DNA from: a virus
IMG/VR virus record: IMGVR_UViG_3300032893_000268
Location: 1-24,503 of that record
DNA: 24,503 nucleotides
Strand: one strand, 5' to 3'
The notes beneath the pieces were generated by a model that saw only the letters and a list, made by a program, of their open reading frames with translations, did no database searches and had not been told where the DNA came from. The position numbers and the translations under genes were made by a program. Below, one piece after another: positions 15,283-21,193 of the stretch (position 1 is its first letter; each line of letters starts with the position of its first letter).

Positions 15283-15429
15283 TCGTATCGATCTGGATTT
15301 GGGTTTTGGGGTCTATCTGCTTCGACGCCTGGGCGCTGTTTCCCTTGTGGGCCGCCTTGGTCTCCTCGATGCTCCCCGCACGGTGTCTCGCTTGTCGATG
15401 GACAGACAATAGCACACAATCAGAGGGTG

Positions 15430-15744
15430 TCAACAGCTATTTTCACAATTTGTGATTTTATCGTCTGCACCCTCAACCAGGAAGGCGTGCATCTTTTGGG
15501 CAAACTCGATCACGTCGGAGATGTTTGTCCTGCCGCAATACTCGATCGCCTGATCCAGCGCCAGCTTCCGCAGCTCGATATCTTTCTTGATCTGCAGCAG
15601 CGCGTCGTTGTACTGCTTGGCAAGCGCGTTCATCTGTTGGCCGGACAGTGTCTGACCGTGCATTAGTCGGTAAGCCTGTTCTCGATCACGATCATCGCCT
15701 AACGCTGCCGCCCTGTTCTTTCTCTCTTCCTCGGTAATGCTCAT
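15430..15744 (-). CDS. Small helical phage protein, last gene of early leftward operon (104 aa)
   Basis: Begins MSITEEERKNRAAALGDDRD. Residues about 30-65 form helices with LSGQQMNALAKQYNDALLQI and KKDIELRKLALDQAIEYCG; a third helix is near DVIEFAQKMHAFLV. No membrane segment. ATG 15744 overlaps the stop of the upstream gene (ATGA). It is the last gene before the 15252-15282 terminator. No family recognised. Confidence 0.78.
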   Translation of the reverse strand: MSITEEERKNRAAALGDDRDREQAYRLMHGQTLSGQQMNALAKQYNDALLQIKKDIELRKLALDQAIEYCGRTNISDVIEFAQKMHAFLVEGADDKITNCENSC

Positions 15745-15977
15745 TGCGTGGGTCCTTTCGGTGCCATTGCCGCCCCCATGGTGACGGCGGTGTGCATGAT
15801 CATCCAGAACAGCAACTCACGCTGGTCGAGCGCTCCCATGGCGCGAAACAGCTCGGCCTGGCGCTTCGTGAATGCGTCGGCATTGGCTCGGTACTGCTCG
15901 AGCATGTGGGTTGGCGTGATCTCGCTCACTTCAGGGCTCCGTCGATTATGGCGTCGCAGATGCGTTTGGTTTTTCAT
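15741..15977 (-). CDS. Small protein with hydrophobic C-terminus (78 aa)
   Basis: Starts MKNQTHLRRHNRRSPEVSEI, then a helix with MLEQYRANADAFTKRQAELF, and ends in a moderately hydrophobic run LLFWMIMHTAVTMGAAMA that could be a short membrane helix or a buried one. A longer frame to 16019 is open; GGAA and coupling favour neither strongly, but its added residues shadow the upstream gene. Overlaps its downstream neighbour by four bases and the upstream gene by 32. Function unknown. Confidence 0.7.
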   Translation of the reverse strand: MKNQTHLRRHNRRSPEVSEITPTHMLEQYRANADAFTKRQAELFRAMGALDQRELLFWMIMHTAVTMGAAMAPKGPTQ

Positions 15978-16206
15978 GCCTGTTTCGTTCCGGCGGGTTG
16001 AGGTGCTGTTCGACCTCAAATTTCACGTCGCGCCACAGACTTCGCATGGTCCAGATGAAGTGTTCCTCTGGCGCATCCATGTCGATTACTGCGGATATTT
16101 GTAGCACCTCATTCTCGTTGCATTGGCAACGATAGCGCAGAGATGCGACCAGGGGATTGTGCCCTATCGCGCTCAGTGCATGGCGTTGTTGTAATCTGTG
16201 AGTCAT
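15946..16206 (-). CDS. Small phage protein (86 aa)
   Basis: MTHRLQQRHALSAIGHNPLV opens; then RYRCQCNENEVLQISAVIDM and WTMRSLWRDVKFEVEQHL. ATG 16206 overlaps the stop of the HTH gene (ATGA), so I take this start. The end overlaps the start of the 78-aa gene by 32 bases. The mixed pattern is consistent with a small alpha/beta protein; no family recognised. Confidence 0.7.
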   Translation of the reverse strand: MTHRLQQRHALSAIGHNPLVASLRYRCQCNENEVLQISAVIDMDAPEEHFIWTMRSLWRDVKFEVEQHLNPPERNRHEKPNASATP

Positions 16207-16616
16207 GTCATCACCTTCGCTCTGGACGGATTCCTGTGCCGCTCGGCAAACGCCACCGCAATCAGCTGCAGCCTCGCCCGGTCTTCCTTGCTCATATCCT
16301 GCATCGCCCGCGTAACCGTGCCGATCGTCGGATGAGTATAAAGCTTGCTCAACAAGTCAAACTGCTCCCCCCGCCCGTCAAATCCATCCTCCCGCTCGCC
16401 GAGCAGCGCCGACGTCGTGGTATTCAGCGCCAGCGCAATCCGATGCAGCGTGGCCGCCGGCGGATGCCCTTCCCCGCGCTCGTACAACCCGTATTGCACC
16501 TTGCTGATCTCGGCGGCGGCTGCAACCTGCGGCTGGGTTCGGCCGATGTGGATGCGCCGGGCCTTCATCCGGCGGCCCAGTTTGCGCAACAGCTCCATGG
16601 GGCGTCTTTTCGGCAT
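16203..16616 (-). CDS. XRE-family HTH regulator (137 aa)
   Basis: Residues 7-60 hold an XRE helix-turn-helix: MELLRKLGRRMKARRIHIGR, then TQPQVAAAAEISKVQYGLYE and RGEGHPPAATLHRIALALN, the typical Q-x-x-x-A-x-x-x-x-I-S ... Y-E-R-G pattern. The C-terminal half is helical (LLSKLYTHPTIGTVTRAMQD) and probably mediates dimerisation. The ATG overlaps the upstream stop (TGATG). It lies late in the early leftward operon, so it may regulate the switch to late genes; that is inference. Confidence 0.85.
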   Translation of the reverse strand: MPKRRPMELLRKLGRRMKARRIHIGRTQPQVAAAAEISKVQYGLYERGEGHPPAATLHRIALALNTTTSALLGEREDGFDGRGEQFDLLSKLYTHPTIGTVTRAMQDMSKEDRARLQLIAVAFAERHRNPSRAKVMT

Positions 16617-16951
16617 CAGCCCACCTTGTGCGCGGCGGCGATCTGCGCCTCAGCCTCAGCGCGATAGGTGTTCAGGCCCATTTCGCTCACGGAGGGCTGC
16701 GGCGCGGGCGGCGAGGCGCTGGAGAGCTCTAAAGGGCCCCCATTGGTCACTTTCGCCAGCGTCTTGGAAAGCTCCTGCATGCCCGTCTCTGCCTCGCTGA
16801 GGATAGCTTCGTGCGGACCGAAGAGCTGATCCGCCTGGGCCTCGATCCCGGGCTCCGCCGCGATGATCCGGTCGGCCCTCGCCTCGATCTTGGCCGCCTG
16901 CCGCGGCGCCACCTCCGCGGCCGCTTTCAACTTTTCCGTCAATCTGCTCAT
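16616..16951 (-). CDS. Coiled-coil phage protein (111 aa)
   Basis: Starts at ATG 16951 with GGAGG about eight bases upstream; the longer frame to 17050 lacks this. Ala/Glu-rich heptad-like helices (KLKAAAEVAPRQAAKIEARA, LSEAETGMQELSKTLAKV) suggest a coiled coil; the last 40 residues are Pro/Ser-rich and then helical. Not recognised. It is between a 61-aa gene and the XRE regulator. Confidence 0.75.
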   Translation of the reverse strand: MSRLTEKLKAAAEVAPRQAAKIEARADRIIAAEPGIEAQADQLFGPHEAILSEAETGMQELSKTLAKVTNGGPLELSSASPPAPQPSVSEMGLNTYRAEAEAQIAAAHKVG

Positions 16952-17030
16952 TGCCAATTCCCTCCAAATCGCGTCAGCCCGCCTGCCGAGCCGGTAATTT
17001 CTGCAACAGGTACAGCCGCACGGCTGCATC

Positions 17031-17216
17031 TCATTCCGCCGCCTCTGCAAGCCTGATCCGTTCCCTGCGAAGCACCTCTCCCAAGTCTACCACGCCCGCC
17101 TCGTAAGCGTCCGCAACCCGCTGCGCCGCCACATCCGACCGGATGTACGAGACCGGCCCCTCCAGATGATAGATCGGGGCCTCCCAGCTGCGCTTGCGGG
17201 CCTGGTGCTTGCTCAC
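17031..17216 (-). CDS. Small phage protein (61 aa)
   Basis: MSKHQARKRSWEAPIYHLEG, then VSYIRSDVAAQRVADAYEAG and a helix LGEVLRRERIRLAEAAE. ATG 17216 overlaps the preceding stop (ATGA). Basic N-terminus, amphipathic C-terminal helix, no membrane segment. Function unknown. Confidence 0.75.
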   Translation of the reverse strand: MSKHQARKRSWEAPIYHLEGPVSYIRSDVAAQRVADAYEAGVVDLGEVLRRERIRLAEAAE

Positions 17217-17941
17217 TCTGCAGCCTGCTTCATCGGTTCGGAGGCATAGGCTATTGCCTCCTCAAAGCTCATGGTTGATGCGAACGGGTCGCCCGCCTTG
17301 AGCGCCTTGTTGAGGCCAGCCATCGCCGCTCGACCTTGCTCAAGCTGCTTGGTGCAATCGACGTATTCGCGAGCGTCGATCATCCGTTGCATCACGCCAA
17401 TCCGCGCACCAACGACATAAACCTCCTCCATCGCTATTTTGCGAAGCGTACCAGGATCAGGTGCCCATTTGTAATCGTAGGCTTTGCCTCGTTCGTCAGA
17501 GCCGCATTCATGCCTGAACCAGCGCCTCACCGCTCCCTCGACTGCCCAGCAAGGCACATCGTCGAGAACGTCGAGGTAAACATCGCTGCGAGCCTCCTCG
17601 GCGATATCAGACTTGCGCTCGCCCGACAGCACAACGAGCAGTTTTGAAACCGCGGTGGCGATGCGCGTTTCAGCCAGCGGACTATTGGCCGGTGTATCGA
17701 AAAGGAAGGAGCGAAGGCTGTCGCGATGCACCATCATCGCTTGCTTCTGATCCTCCGTCGGCATCATCCCCGTAGGCACCACTAACACGTCCTCGAACTT
17801 CCTCCCGTCCTGGCTCAGCTGAAGATCGAGCCGCACGACGTCGCTCAAGCGCGCGGCCCATGCTGGCAACGACGGCAGTGTCGCGGGTCGGCGCGGATCC
17901 GAAAGCGGGATAGGTTCGAATGGGATTAGTTCCGTTGACAC
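17213..17941 (-). CDS. Phage protein of unknown function, overlapping the upstream gene by 260 bases (242 aa)
   Basis: GTG 17941 is preceded by GGAGG with a five-base gap, a near-ideal ribosome site; the frame also opens at TTG 17953. The protein begins MSTELIPFEPIPLSDPRRPA and has a helical middle (TRIATAVSKLLVVLSGERKS, AVEGAVRRWFRHECG) with WAPDPGTLRKIAMEEVYVV, then MQRMIDAREYVDCTKQLEQG. The pattern of a charged helical protein following a replication-initiator-like gene resembles helicase-loader or DnaC-like partners, but no Walker motif is visible, so it is not an AAA loader. It shares 17682-17941 with the preceding gene in another frame. Function unknown. Confidence 0.8.
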   Translation of the reverse strand: MSTELIPFEPIPLSDPRRPATLPSLPAWAARLSDVVRLDLQLSQDGRKFEDVLVVPTGMMPTEDQKQAMMVHRDSLRSFLFDTPANSPLAETRIATAVSKLLVVLSGERKSDIAEEARSDVYLDVLDDVPCWAVEGAVRRWFRHECGSDERGKAYDYKWAPDPGTLRKIAMEEVYVVGARIGVMQRMIDAREYVDCTKQLEQGRAAMAGLNKALKAGDPFASTMSFEEAIAYASEPMKQAAE

Positions 17942-18620
17942 TGCGTCCTCCAAGAAATGTTTCGCACCAATTGCGCCAGCGCGCGTCCCAGTCGAGACAA
18001 GCGCCCTTCGGCGAAGAGGCGGACCAATCCCGCATCCGTCGCCACTGAGTTTCTATTTCGAGATTCGTCAGCCCGAGGGCGACGGCGTCTGCAACGTTCC
18101 GTTCGCTCGGCACAGCATCACCCGGAAGCCTCGCAGCGCGCTTGCGCGTCTGCTGATCTTTCTTCTTTTCTGTATCTGTATCTGTATCTGTATCTGTATC
18201 TGTATCTGGTCGTTTTTCTGTCGTTACTCTGCCGTTACGCTCCGTTACGGGAGCGTTTTGTTTGCGTTTCTCTCTCCACCGACGTTGCCTTTCGGCGTTC
18301 GTGGCATCGGCCGCGTCGGTCTCGAATTGCCTTTCTTTCCATTTGGTTATGGTGATAGCGCCATGTCCCGAAGAGATCAGACCAGCATCGTCCATTTCCT
18401 CGAGAATGCGCTGCAGTTGTTCGCTCGGAAGGTCGAGAATGGCGGCGTAGAAGTCCTCACCACGCACCGCAACACCACGATGTTCGACGTGTGACGCGTC
18501 TTCGAGTAACGCCGCCCACACACCCAAGACGGTCGCTACCGTTACGGAGGCGTTACGCGCAACGCATCGAAACTTGCCATCCTCAGATGTACCCTCGTAC
18601 CACCTGAACCACTTGCTCAT
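17682..18620 (-). CDS. Winged-helix replication-type phage protein (312 aa)
   Basis: Residues 1-110 read like a winged-helix replication-organiser domain: MSKWFRWYEGTSEDGKFRCV, then TVATVLGVWAALLEDASHV, AAILDLPSEQLQRILEEMDD and GLISSGHGAITITKWKERQF, next a basic helix NAERQRRWREKRKQN. A linker carries a (DT)6 run from a hexanucleotide repeat. Residues about 175-230 form a second helical domain (LGLTNLEIETQWRRMRDWSA, LDWDARWRNWCETFL) seen at the C-terminus of many phage replication proteins; the last 85 are Arg/Ala/Gly-rich. ATG 18620 overlaps the RusA stop (ATGA). Probable role: recognises the phage origin or loads helicase. No origin was located. Confidence 0.8.
   Translation of the reverse strand: MSKWFRWYEGTSEDGKFRCVARNASVTVATVLGVWAALLEDASHVEHRGVAVRGEDFYAAILDLPSEQLQRILEEMDDAGLISSGHGAITITKWKERQFETDAADATNAERQRRWREKRKQNAPVTERNGRVTTEKRPDTDTDTDTDTDTEKKKDQQTRKRAARLPGDAVPSERNVADAVALGLTNLEIETQWRRMRDWSASSPKGACLDWDARWRNWCETFLGGRSVNGTNPIRTYPAFGSAPTRDTAVVASMGRALERRRAARSSAEPGREEVRGRVSGAYGDDADGGSEASDDGASRQPSLLPFRYTGQ
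18171..18206 (-). repeat. Hexanucleotide tandem repeat inside replication-like gene
   Basis: Six perfect copies of TGTATC on the plus strand, GATACA on the coding strand, each encoding Asp-Thr. Because the unit is six bases, changes in copy number lengthen or shorten the linker without frameshift. It sits between the two domains of the 312-aa protein. Confidence 0.95.
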
Positions 18621-19039
18621 TGCGCGGCCTCGCACGGCTTGATCACGACCCGACATCCGGCCGGCGCGAATCCCCAGGTCACGTGAACGGCGCGCATGTT
18701 CTTCTTGGCGTCGTTCTCGATCAGCTCGATCAGTCGCAGGTAGTCGATCAGGTGCTTCGGTGCGTTGTCGGCGTCGATGTTGACCAACGATTCTGAGAGC
18801 GTGATCCAGATTTCAAACCGTTTGATCTTGGTGAGCTTGAGCGGATTGATCTTGCGACGCTTCGCCTCGAGCACGAAGGCATCAGCCTTGCGCTTCCATT
18901 CGCCGAGGCGCCTATGTGCCGTCCAGTCGATCTTCCGCGTCTCGTTGACGCTGATCGGAGGAGGCAGATCGAGAATGATGTCCGGCGGCGCGTGGAACGG
19001 CGCGTCGGCCATCGATGGAGTTGCGTCCATCGCAGTCAC
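18617..19039 (-). CDS. rusA: RusA-type Holliday junction resolvase (140 aa)
   Basis: RusA cleaves four-way DNA junctions made by recombination and replication. The protein shows the family's N-terminal DLPPPISVNETRKIDW stretch (a P-P-x-S-x-N core) and the acidic cluster with D89, D91, N92, K95 in NIDADNAPKHLIDYL and then N109-D110 in ELIEND, which match the catalytic Asp layout DxDN ... D of RusA. Length 140 aa is in range (E. coli RusA is 120). A poorly structured N-terminal 20 residues precede the domain. ATG overlaps the upstream stop (ATGA). The product could act with the RecT/Bet annealase of the other arm. Confidence 0.85.
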   Translation of the reverse strand: MTAMDATPSMADAPFHAPPDIILDLPPPISVNETRKIDWTAHRRLGEWKRKADAFVLEAKRRKINPLKLTKIKRFEIWITLSESLVNIDADNAPKHLIDYLRLIELIENDAKKNMRAVHVTWGFAPAGCRVVIKPCEAAQ

Positions 19040-19287
19040 CGCGTGTTCAGAGTGGTCTTTTCCGGTATGTATGACCGCGGCTGGTAGCCGTGCCCGACTT
19101 TGTTTCGCCCCTTGCCGCGCGGCGATTTCAACCGAACGCTGGGCGGATGCCGCAGTCGAAAAACAACCCCAGCAACTGCGTTGCGCGTAATCCCAAGCAT
19201 TTCGGCAATCACGCCGTAGGAAAGACGCTGATCCCTTACGAGGTCAGAAATGGCCTTTGCTCGCTCCGTCTCTGCGAGTTTCGACAT
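19036..19287 (-). CDS. GcrA-like small HTH protein (83 aa)
   Basis: Residues about 8-45 read RAKAISDLVRDQRLSYGVIA, then EMLGITRNAVAGVVFRLRHP, a helix-turn-helix with the ITRNAVAGxVxRL wording of GcrA-family N-terminal domains. GcrA is an alphaproteobacterial cell-cycle regulator; phages carry short relatives. The basic tail PRGKGRNKVGHG may help DNA binding. An alternative TTG start at 19338 adds 17 residues without support; I chose ATG 19287. The stop overlaps the rusA start (ATGA). Confidence 0.78.
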   Translation of the reverse strand: MSKLAETERAKAISDLVRDQRLSYGVIAEMLGITRNAVAGVVFRLRHPPSVRLKSPRGKGRNKVGHGYQPRSYIPEKTTLNTR

Positions 19288-19356
19288 ATCGGTGATGCTC
19301 GATGCATTTGAGCCGGCTTCCTGCCGTGAAGGACGCAATGCACGCTTACAAACTAA

Positions 19357-19641
19357 CTAATCGCGCTGGTGAAAGCGCTTCATGATCTCGGCGAGGATGA
19401 CGCCAAGAGCTTCGGCCGGCGGTTCCGTGTCACCCGCCAACCATCGGCGGCAGGTGCGCGCGTCGTAACCGGTGAGATGTGAGAGAGAAGCCTCGGCCTT
19501 ACGCGGCCAGGCAAAGCGAGCAAGATCGCCAAAACTGATCCGCCCCGCATCAATCGGGATGACCTTCCGGACATTTCTGTCCGTGCGTGTCGAATCCTGA
19601 CCGTCGATTTTCTGCGGGTTTTCCCCAACAACAGCACGCAT
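19357..19641 (-). CDS. Small phage DNA-binding protein (94 aa)
   Basis: The first 30 residues are polar; the core reads ISFGDLARFAWPRKAEASLS, then HLTGYDARTCRRWLAGDTEP and LGVILAEIMKRFHQRD. L-x-x-x-T-G-Y-x-x-x-T-x-R-R-W is the turn and recognition helix of a helix-turn-helix protein often found early in rhizobial phages. The ATG has a GGGG ribosome-site core seven bases upstream. Inverted repeats of TGTCCG lie inside it (19568-19583) and upstream (19768-19781). Likely regulatory. Confidence 0.75.
   Translation of the reverse strand: MRAVVGENPQKIDGQDSTRTDRNVRKVIPIDAGRISFGDLARFAWPRKAEASLSHLTGYDARTCRRWLAGDTEPPAEALGVILAEIMKRFHQRD
19568..19583. repeat. Inverted repeat CGGACA-N4-TGTCCG
   Basis: Perfect six-base arms with a four-base spacer TTTC, within the 94-aa gene near its start. 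A mirror-order copy of the same arms occurs at 19768-19781. Confidence 0.6.
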
Positions 19642-19939
19642 CGAACGCCCCTACTCATACGCAACTGACACGAAGGATACGAAGATGATCTCGATCGCTC
19701 TGCACGCGAAAGTGCGTAACGCCGCCGTATTTCTACGGGGGAACTATCGTCCTGATTTGGCACATGTTGTCCGCCCGGACACACTCGTGACGGATTCATG
19801 TCAAGAAGTCGAAATGCTACTTGCACGCGAGAACGGCAAAGGATTGCATCCGCCTGCGTCGTTTTCGCCAACAAGGAAAAATCACGATGACTGGGAATGG
19901 GAATGTGGTAATTCGCCCACGTATTCGCGCCTGGAAACG
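19642..19939. other. Gap inside early leftward operon
   Basis: 298 bases between the 80-aa and 94-aa minus-strand genes. It contains the palindrome TGTCCG-CC-CGGACA and an isolated TTGACA on the minus strand (19804-19799) without a good -10 box. On the plus strand an ATG at 19685 has AAGGA nearby, but its frame has mixed third-position GC and runs antisense into the 80-aa gene, so I do not call it. No RNA gene was recognised. Confidence 0.55.
19768..19781. repeat. Palindrome TGTCCG-CC-CGGACA
   Basis: Perfect six-base arms, two-base spacer, in the gap upstream of the 94-aa gene. Arms are the same as those at 19568-19583 in opposite order. Possible operator for a second early regulator. Confidence 0.55.
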
Positions 19940-20182
19940 TCATGCCCGGACCTCAAAGAAAGGCCGCGGGATGTCAGATGGCCATGCAGTGTCGGCCGGC
20001 CAGTGCTCAGAGAACCATCGCAAAGCCTCTTCGAGGCGCCCGACTGTGATATCGGATCCGGTCTCCAACGCGCGGAGTTTCTTCCCGTCATTGAGGACTC
20101 GCGAGGAGACCGTCGAAAGCGGAACGCCCTCGATCTCTCCATACCGGCGCGCGATGCGAAGCAGTTCGTCTATGGCTGACAT
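19940..20182 (-). CDS. Cro-like small regulator, first gene of leftward operon (80 aa)
   Basis: MSAIDELLRIARRYGEIEGV, then PLSTVSSRVLNDGKKLRALE and GSDITVGRLEEALRWFSEHW. The PLSTVSSRV-L-ND-G-K-K-L segment is a helix-turn-helix recognition helix, with an amphipathic C-terminal helix for dimerisation. Size and position opposite the repressor across shared operators are those of a Cro. The promoter's -10 box ends seven bases before ATG 20182 and no Shine-Dalgarno exists, so the mRNA is probably leaderless. Cro role is inferred. Confidence 0.8.
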   Translation of the reverse strand: MSAIDELLRIARRYGEIEGVPLSTVSSRVLNDGKKLRALETGSDITVGRLEEALRWFSEHWPADTAWPSDIPRPFFEVRA

Positions 20183-20188
20183 GGGCGC

Positions 20189-20217
20189 AATATCGGTAAA
20201 CGTACCGGTCTTGTCAA
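20189..20217 (-). promoter_or_regulatory. Leftward early promoter with operator in its spacer
   Basis: On the minus strand: perfect TTGACA (20217-20212), 17-base spacer, GATATT (20194-20189). Operator O1 (20193-20208) fills most of the spacer, so bound repressor would block polymerase. Confidence 0.75.
20193..20208. promoter_or_regulatory. Operator O1
   Basis: TCGGTA-AACG-TACCGG. Five of six outer positions fit the CCGGTA-N4-TACCGG consensus. Inside the leftward promoter. Confidence 0.75.
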
Positions 20218-20232
20218 CGGTAAACTTGCCGA
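20217..20232. promoter_or_regulatory. Operator O2 (imperfect)
   Basis: ACGGTA-AACT-TGCCGA, a degenerate copy centred 24 bases from O1, at the edge of the leftward -35 box. Confidence 0.5.
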
Positions 20233-20250
20233 ATGCGCGGGAGGCCGATT

Positions 20251-20266
20251 CCGGTCATTCTACCGG
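20251..20266. promoter_or_regulatory. Operator O3
   Basis: CCGGTC-ATTC-TACCGG, ending one base before the repressor ATG at 20268; binding there would act on repressor expression itself. Confidence 0.65.
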
Positions 20267-20267
20267 T

Positions 20268-20585
20268 ATGGACCTCAAAGTTCTCATCGCGAACATAGAC
20301 CGGCTTGTGAAGGCCCAGCGGACGACCGACAACGCCGTCGGCATCAGAGCCGGCAAGCAGGACGCAATCCGGAATCTCCGCCGCTATGCCAGCGGGGATC
20401 TTAAGGGAATGTGGACGCTCGACACGCTCGAGGCCGTGGCTAAGGCTCTCGGCACCTCTTCTTGGGAGCTTCTACGGCCGCCTGGCGCCGTTGCCGCAGA
20501 CGAGGACCTCGAAGACCGTATCAATCGCGTGCTCGACCAGCGCCTAGGACCGGCTGAACCGGTACGGAAAAGAAAAAATCGGTAG
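20268..20585 (+). CDS. Phage immunity repressor, CI-like (105 aa)
   Basis: MDLKVLIANIDRLVKAQRTT, then DNAVGIRAGKQDAIRNLRRY and LDTLEAVAKALGTSSWELL: an XRE helix-turn-helix with the recognition helix around KQDAIRNLRR. A short helix EDLEDRINRVLDQRLGP follows, then a basic tail RKRKNR. It has no S24/LexA-like peptidase domain, so RecA-driven self-cleavage is not expected and induction must work otherwise. Five CCGGTA-N4-TACCGG sites flank the gene. GGGAGG lies 23 bases upstream, too far for a normal start, and O3 abuts the ATG. The frame continues upstream to 19821 but only as a shadow of the 80-aa gene. Confidence 0.8.
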   Translation: MDLKVLIANIDRLVKAQRTTDNAVGIRAGKQDAIRNLRRYASGDLKGMWTLDTLEAVAKALGTSSWELLRPPGAVAADEDLEDRINRVLDQRLGPAEPVRKRKNR

Positions 20586-20598
20586 GGCTACCGATTTT
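20575..20598. terminator. Hairpin at repressor stop: terminator plus operator O4
   Basis: AAAATCGGTA-GGGC-TACCGATTTT: ten-pair perfect stem with a four-base loop and A/T flanks on both sides, so a bidirectional intrinsic terminator is possible. Its core TCGGTA-N4-TACCGA (20579-20594) also fits the operator consensus. It includes the repressor's TAG. Confidence 0.7.
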
Positions 20599-20600
20599 GC

Positions 20601-20629
20601 TTGACCGGTAGGAATACCGGATTTATGGT
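20601..20629 (+). promoter_or_regulatory. Rightward early promoter with operator O5 in its spacer
   Basis: TTGACC (20601-20606), 17-base spacer, TATGGT (20624-20629). O5, a perfect CCGGTA-GGAA-TACCGG (20605-20620), lies between the two boxes, the same geometry as O1 in the leftward promoter. Confidence 0.75.
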
Positions 20630-20631
20630 GT

Positions 20632-20650
20632 CTCCAGCAAATCGCTGGAG
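20632..20650. repeat. Inverted repeat at the start of the rightward operon
   Basis: CTCCAGC-N5-GCTGGAG, perfect seven-base arms. The right arm includes most of the GGAGG Shine-Dalgarno of the next gene. If transcription starts near 20636 the full hairpin would not be in the RNA, so a protein-binding site is the other possibility. Confidence 0.6.
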
Positions 20651-20656
20651 GCACCC

Positions 20657-20899
20657 ATGTCCGCGCACTGCATTCACACACCGACCCCCTCCTATTTCGT
20701 CGTGATGATCGACTATGGCCGCCGCGGCCGTGAAGCGGTCGTCGACCCCGAGGTCACCCGCCGCGAGGTGATAGATCGCATCCGTTCGCGCGAGTATGAG
20801 CCGATCGCGTTCATCCACGAGGTCGTCGACGGCCACGCCTCCGACGTCACGAACGAGCTGCTCAAGGAAGCCGGCTTCTACGATCTGGAGTTCGTGTGA
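20657..20899 (+). CDS. Small phage protein, first gene of rightward operon (80 aa)
   Basis: GGAGG lies five bases before ATG 20657, an excellent ribosome site. The protein reads MSAHCIHTPTPSYFVVMIDY, then RRGREAVVDPEVTRREVIDR, then IAFIHEVVDG, a compact alpha/beta pattern. It follows the regulated rightward promoter directly, so it is the first product made after derepression. I do not recognise a function. Confidence 0.82.
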   Translation: MSAHCIHTPTPSYFVVMIDYGRRGREAVVDPEVTRREVIDRIRSREYEPIAFIHEVVDGHASDVTNELLKEAGFYDLEFV

Positions 20900-21087
20900 T
20901 GGACTCCCCCAAGATCACCACGGCGCTCGAAGTCGCCATCCTCGCCAAGTGCCTGCCCGACATCAACGCGGCGGCCGACCTGATCCAGCAATACGCCAAC
21001 ACGGTTGCGGCTGGGCAAAAGCTCGAGGCGAGCATCGCGCTGCGCAACCGCATCTTCGCAAAGCTGGAGGGCGGCACCGGTGCGTGA
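20899..21087 (+). CDS. Small helical phage protein (62 aa)
   Basis: ATG 20899 overlaps the upstream TGA (TGATG). MDSPKITTALEVAILAKCLP leads into helices ADLIQQYANTVAAGQKLEA and LRNRIFAKLEGG. A GTG three bases earlier is a possible start but less likely. Function unknown. Confidence 0.75.
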   Translation: MDSPKITTALEVAILAKCLPDINAAADLIQQYANTVAAGQKLEASIALRNRIFAKLEGGTGA

Positions 21088-21193
21088 GGTCCTCCACGAG
21101 ATCATCTCCGATCTGCCAGAGGCGATGTTCTGCGCCGCGGCTGTCGGTGTTTTCATCGGCGCAATCTTCGTCTGGTGCGGAGTGCTGGCATGA
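21080..21193 (+). CDS. Single-span membrane microprotein (37 aa)
   Basis: GTG 21080 has GGAGG eight bases upstream, inside the preceding gene. The short product starts MREVLHEIISDLPEAMFCAA and ends with a hydrophobic run [16 protein letters not shown], one likely membrane helix with N-terminus inside. A longer frame from 21005 has only shadow sequence. Its stop overlaps the next ATG. Possibly a superinfection or membrane-associated factor; unproven. Confidence 0.6.
   Translation: MREVLHEIISDLPEAMFCAAAVGVFIGAIFVWCGVLA

Noticed and set aside
15283-15429. Small minus-strand ORF near the terminator (reads ...GHRAGVFVFSG)
   Set aside because: Runs through the terminator stem and has no clear start; the pattern is made by the hairpin.
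19685-20179. Plus-strand ORF of 164 codons with AAGGA before its ATG
   Set aside because: Mixed third-position GC and antisense to the Cro-like gene; product has no recognisable pattern. Kept only as a note.
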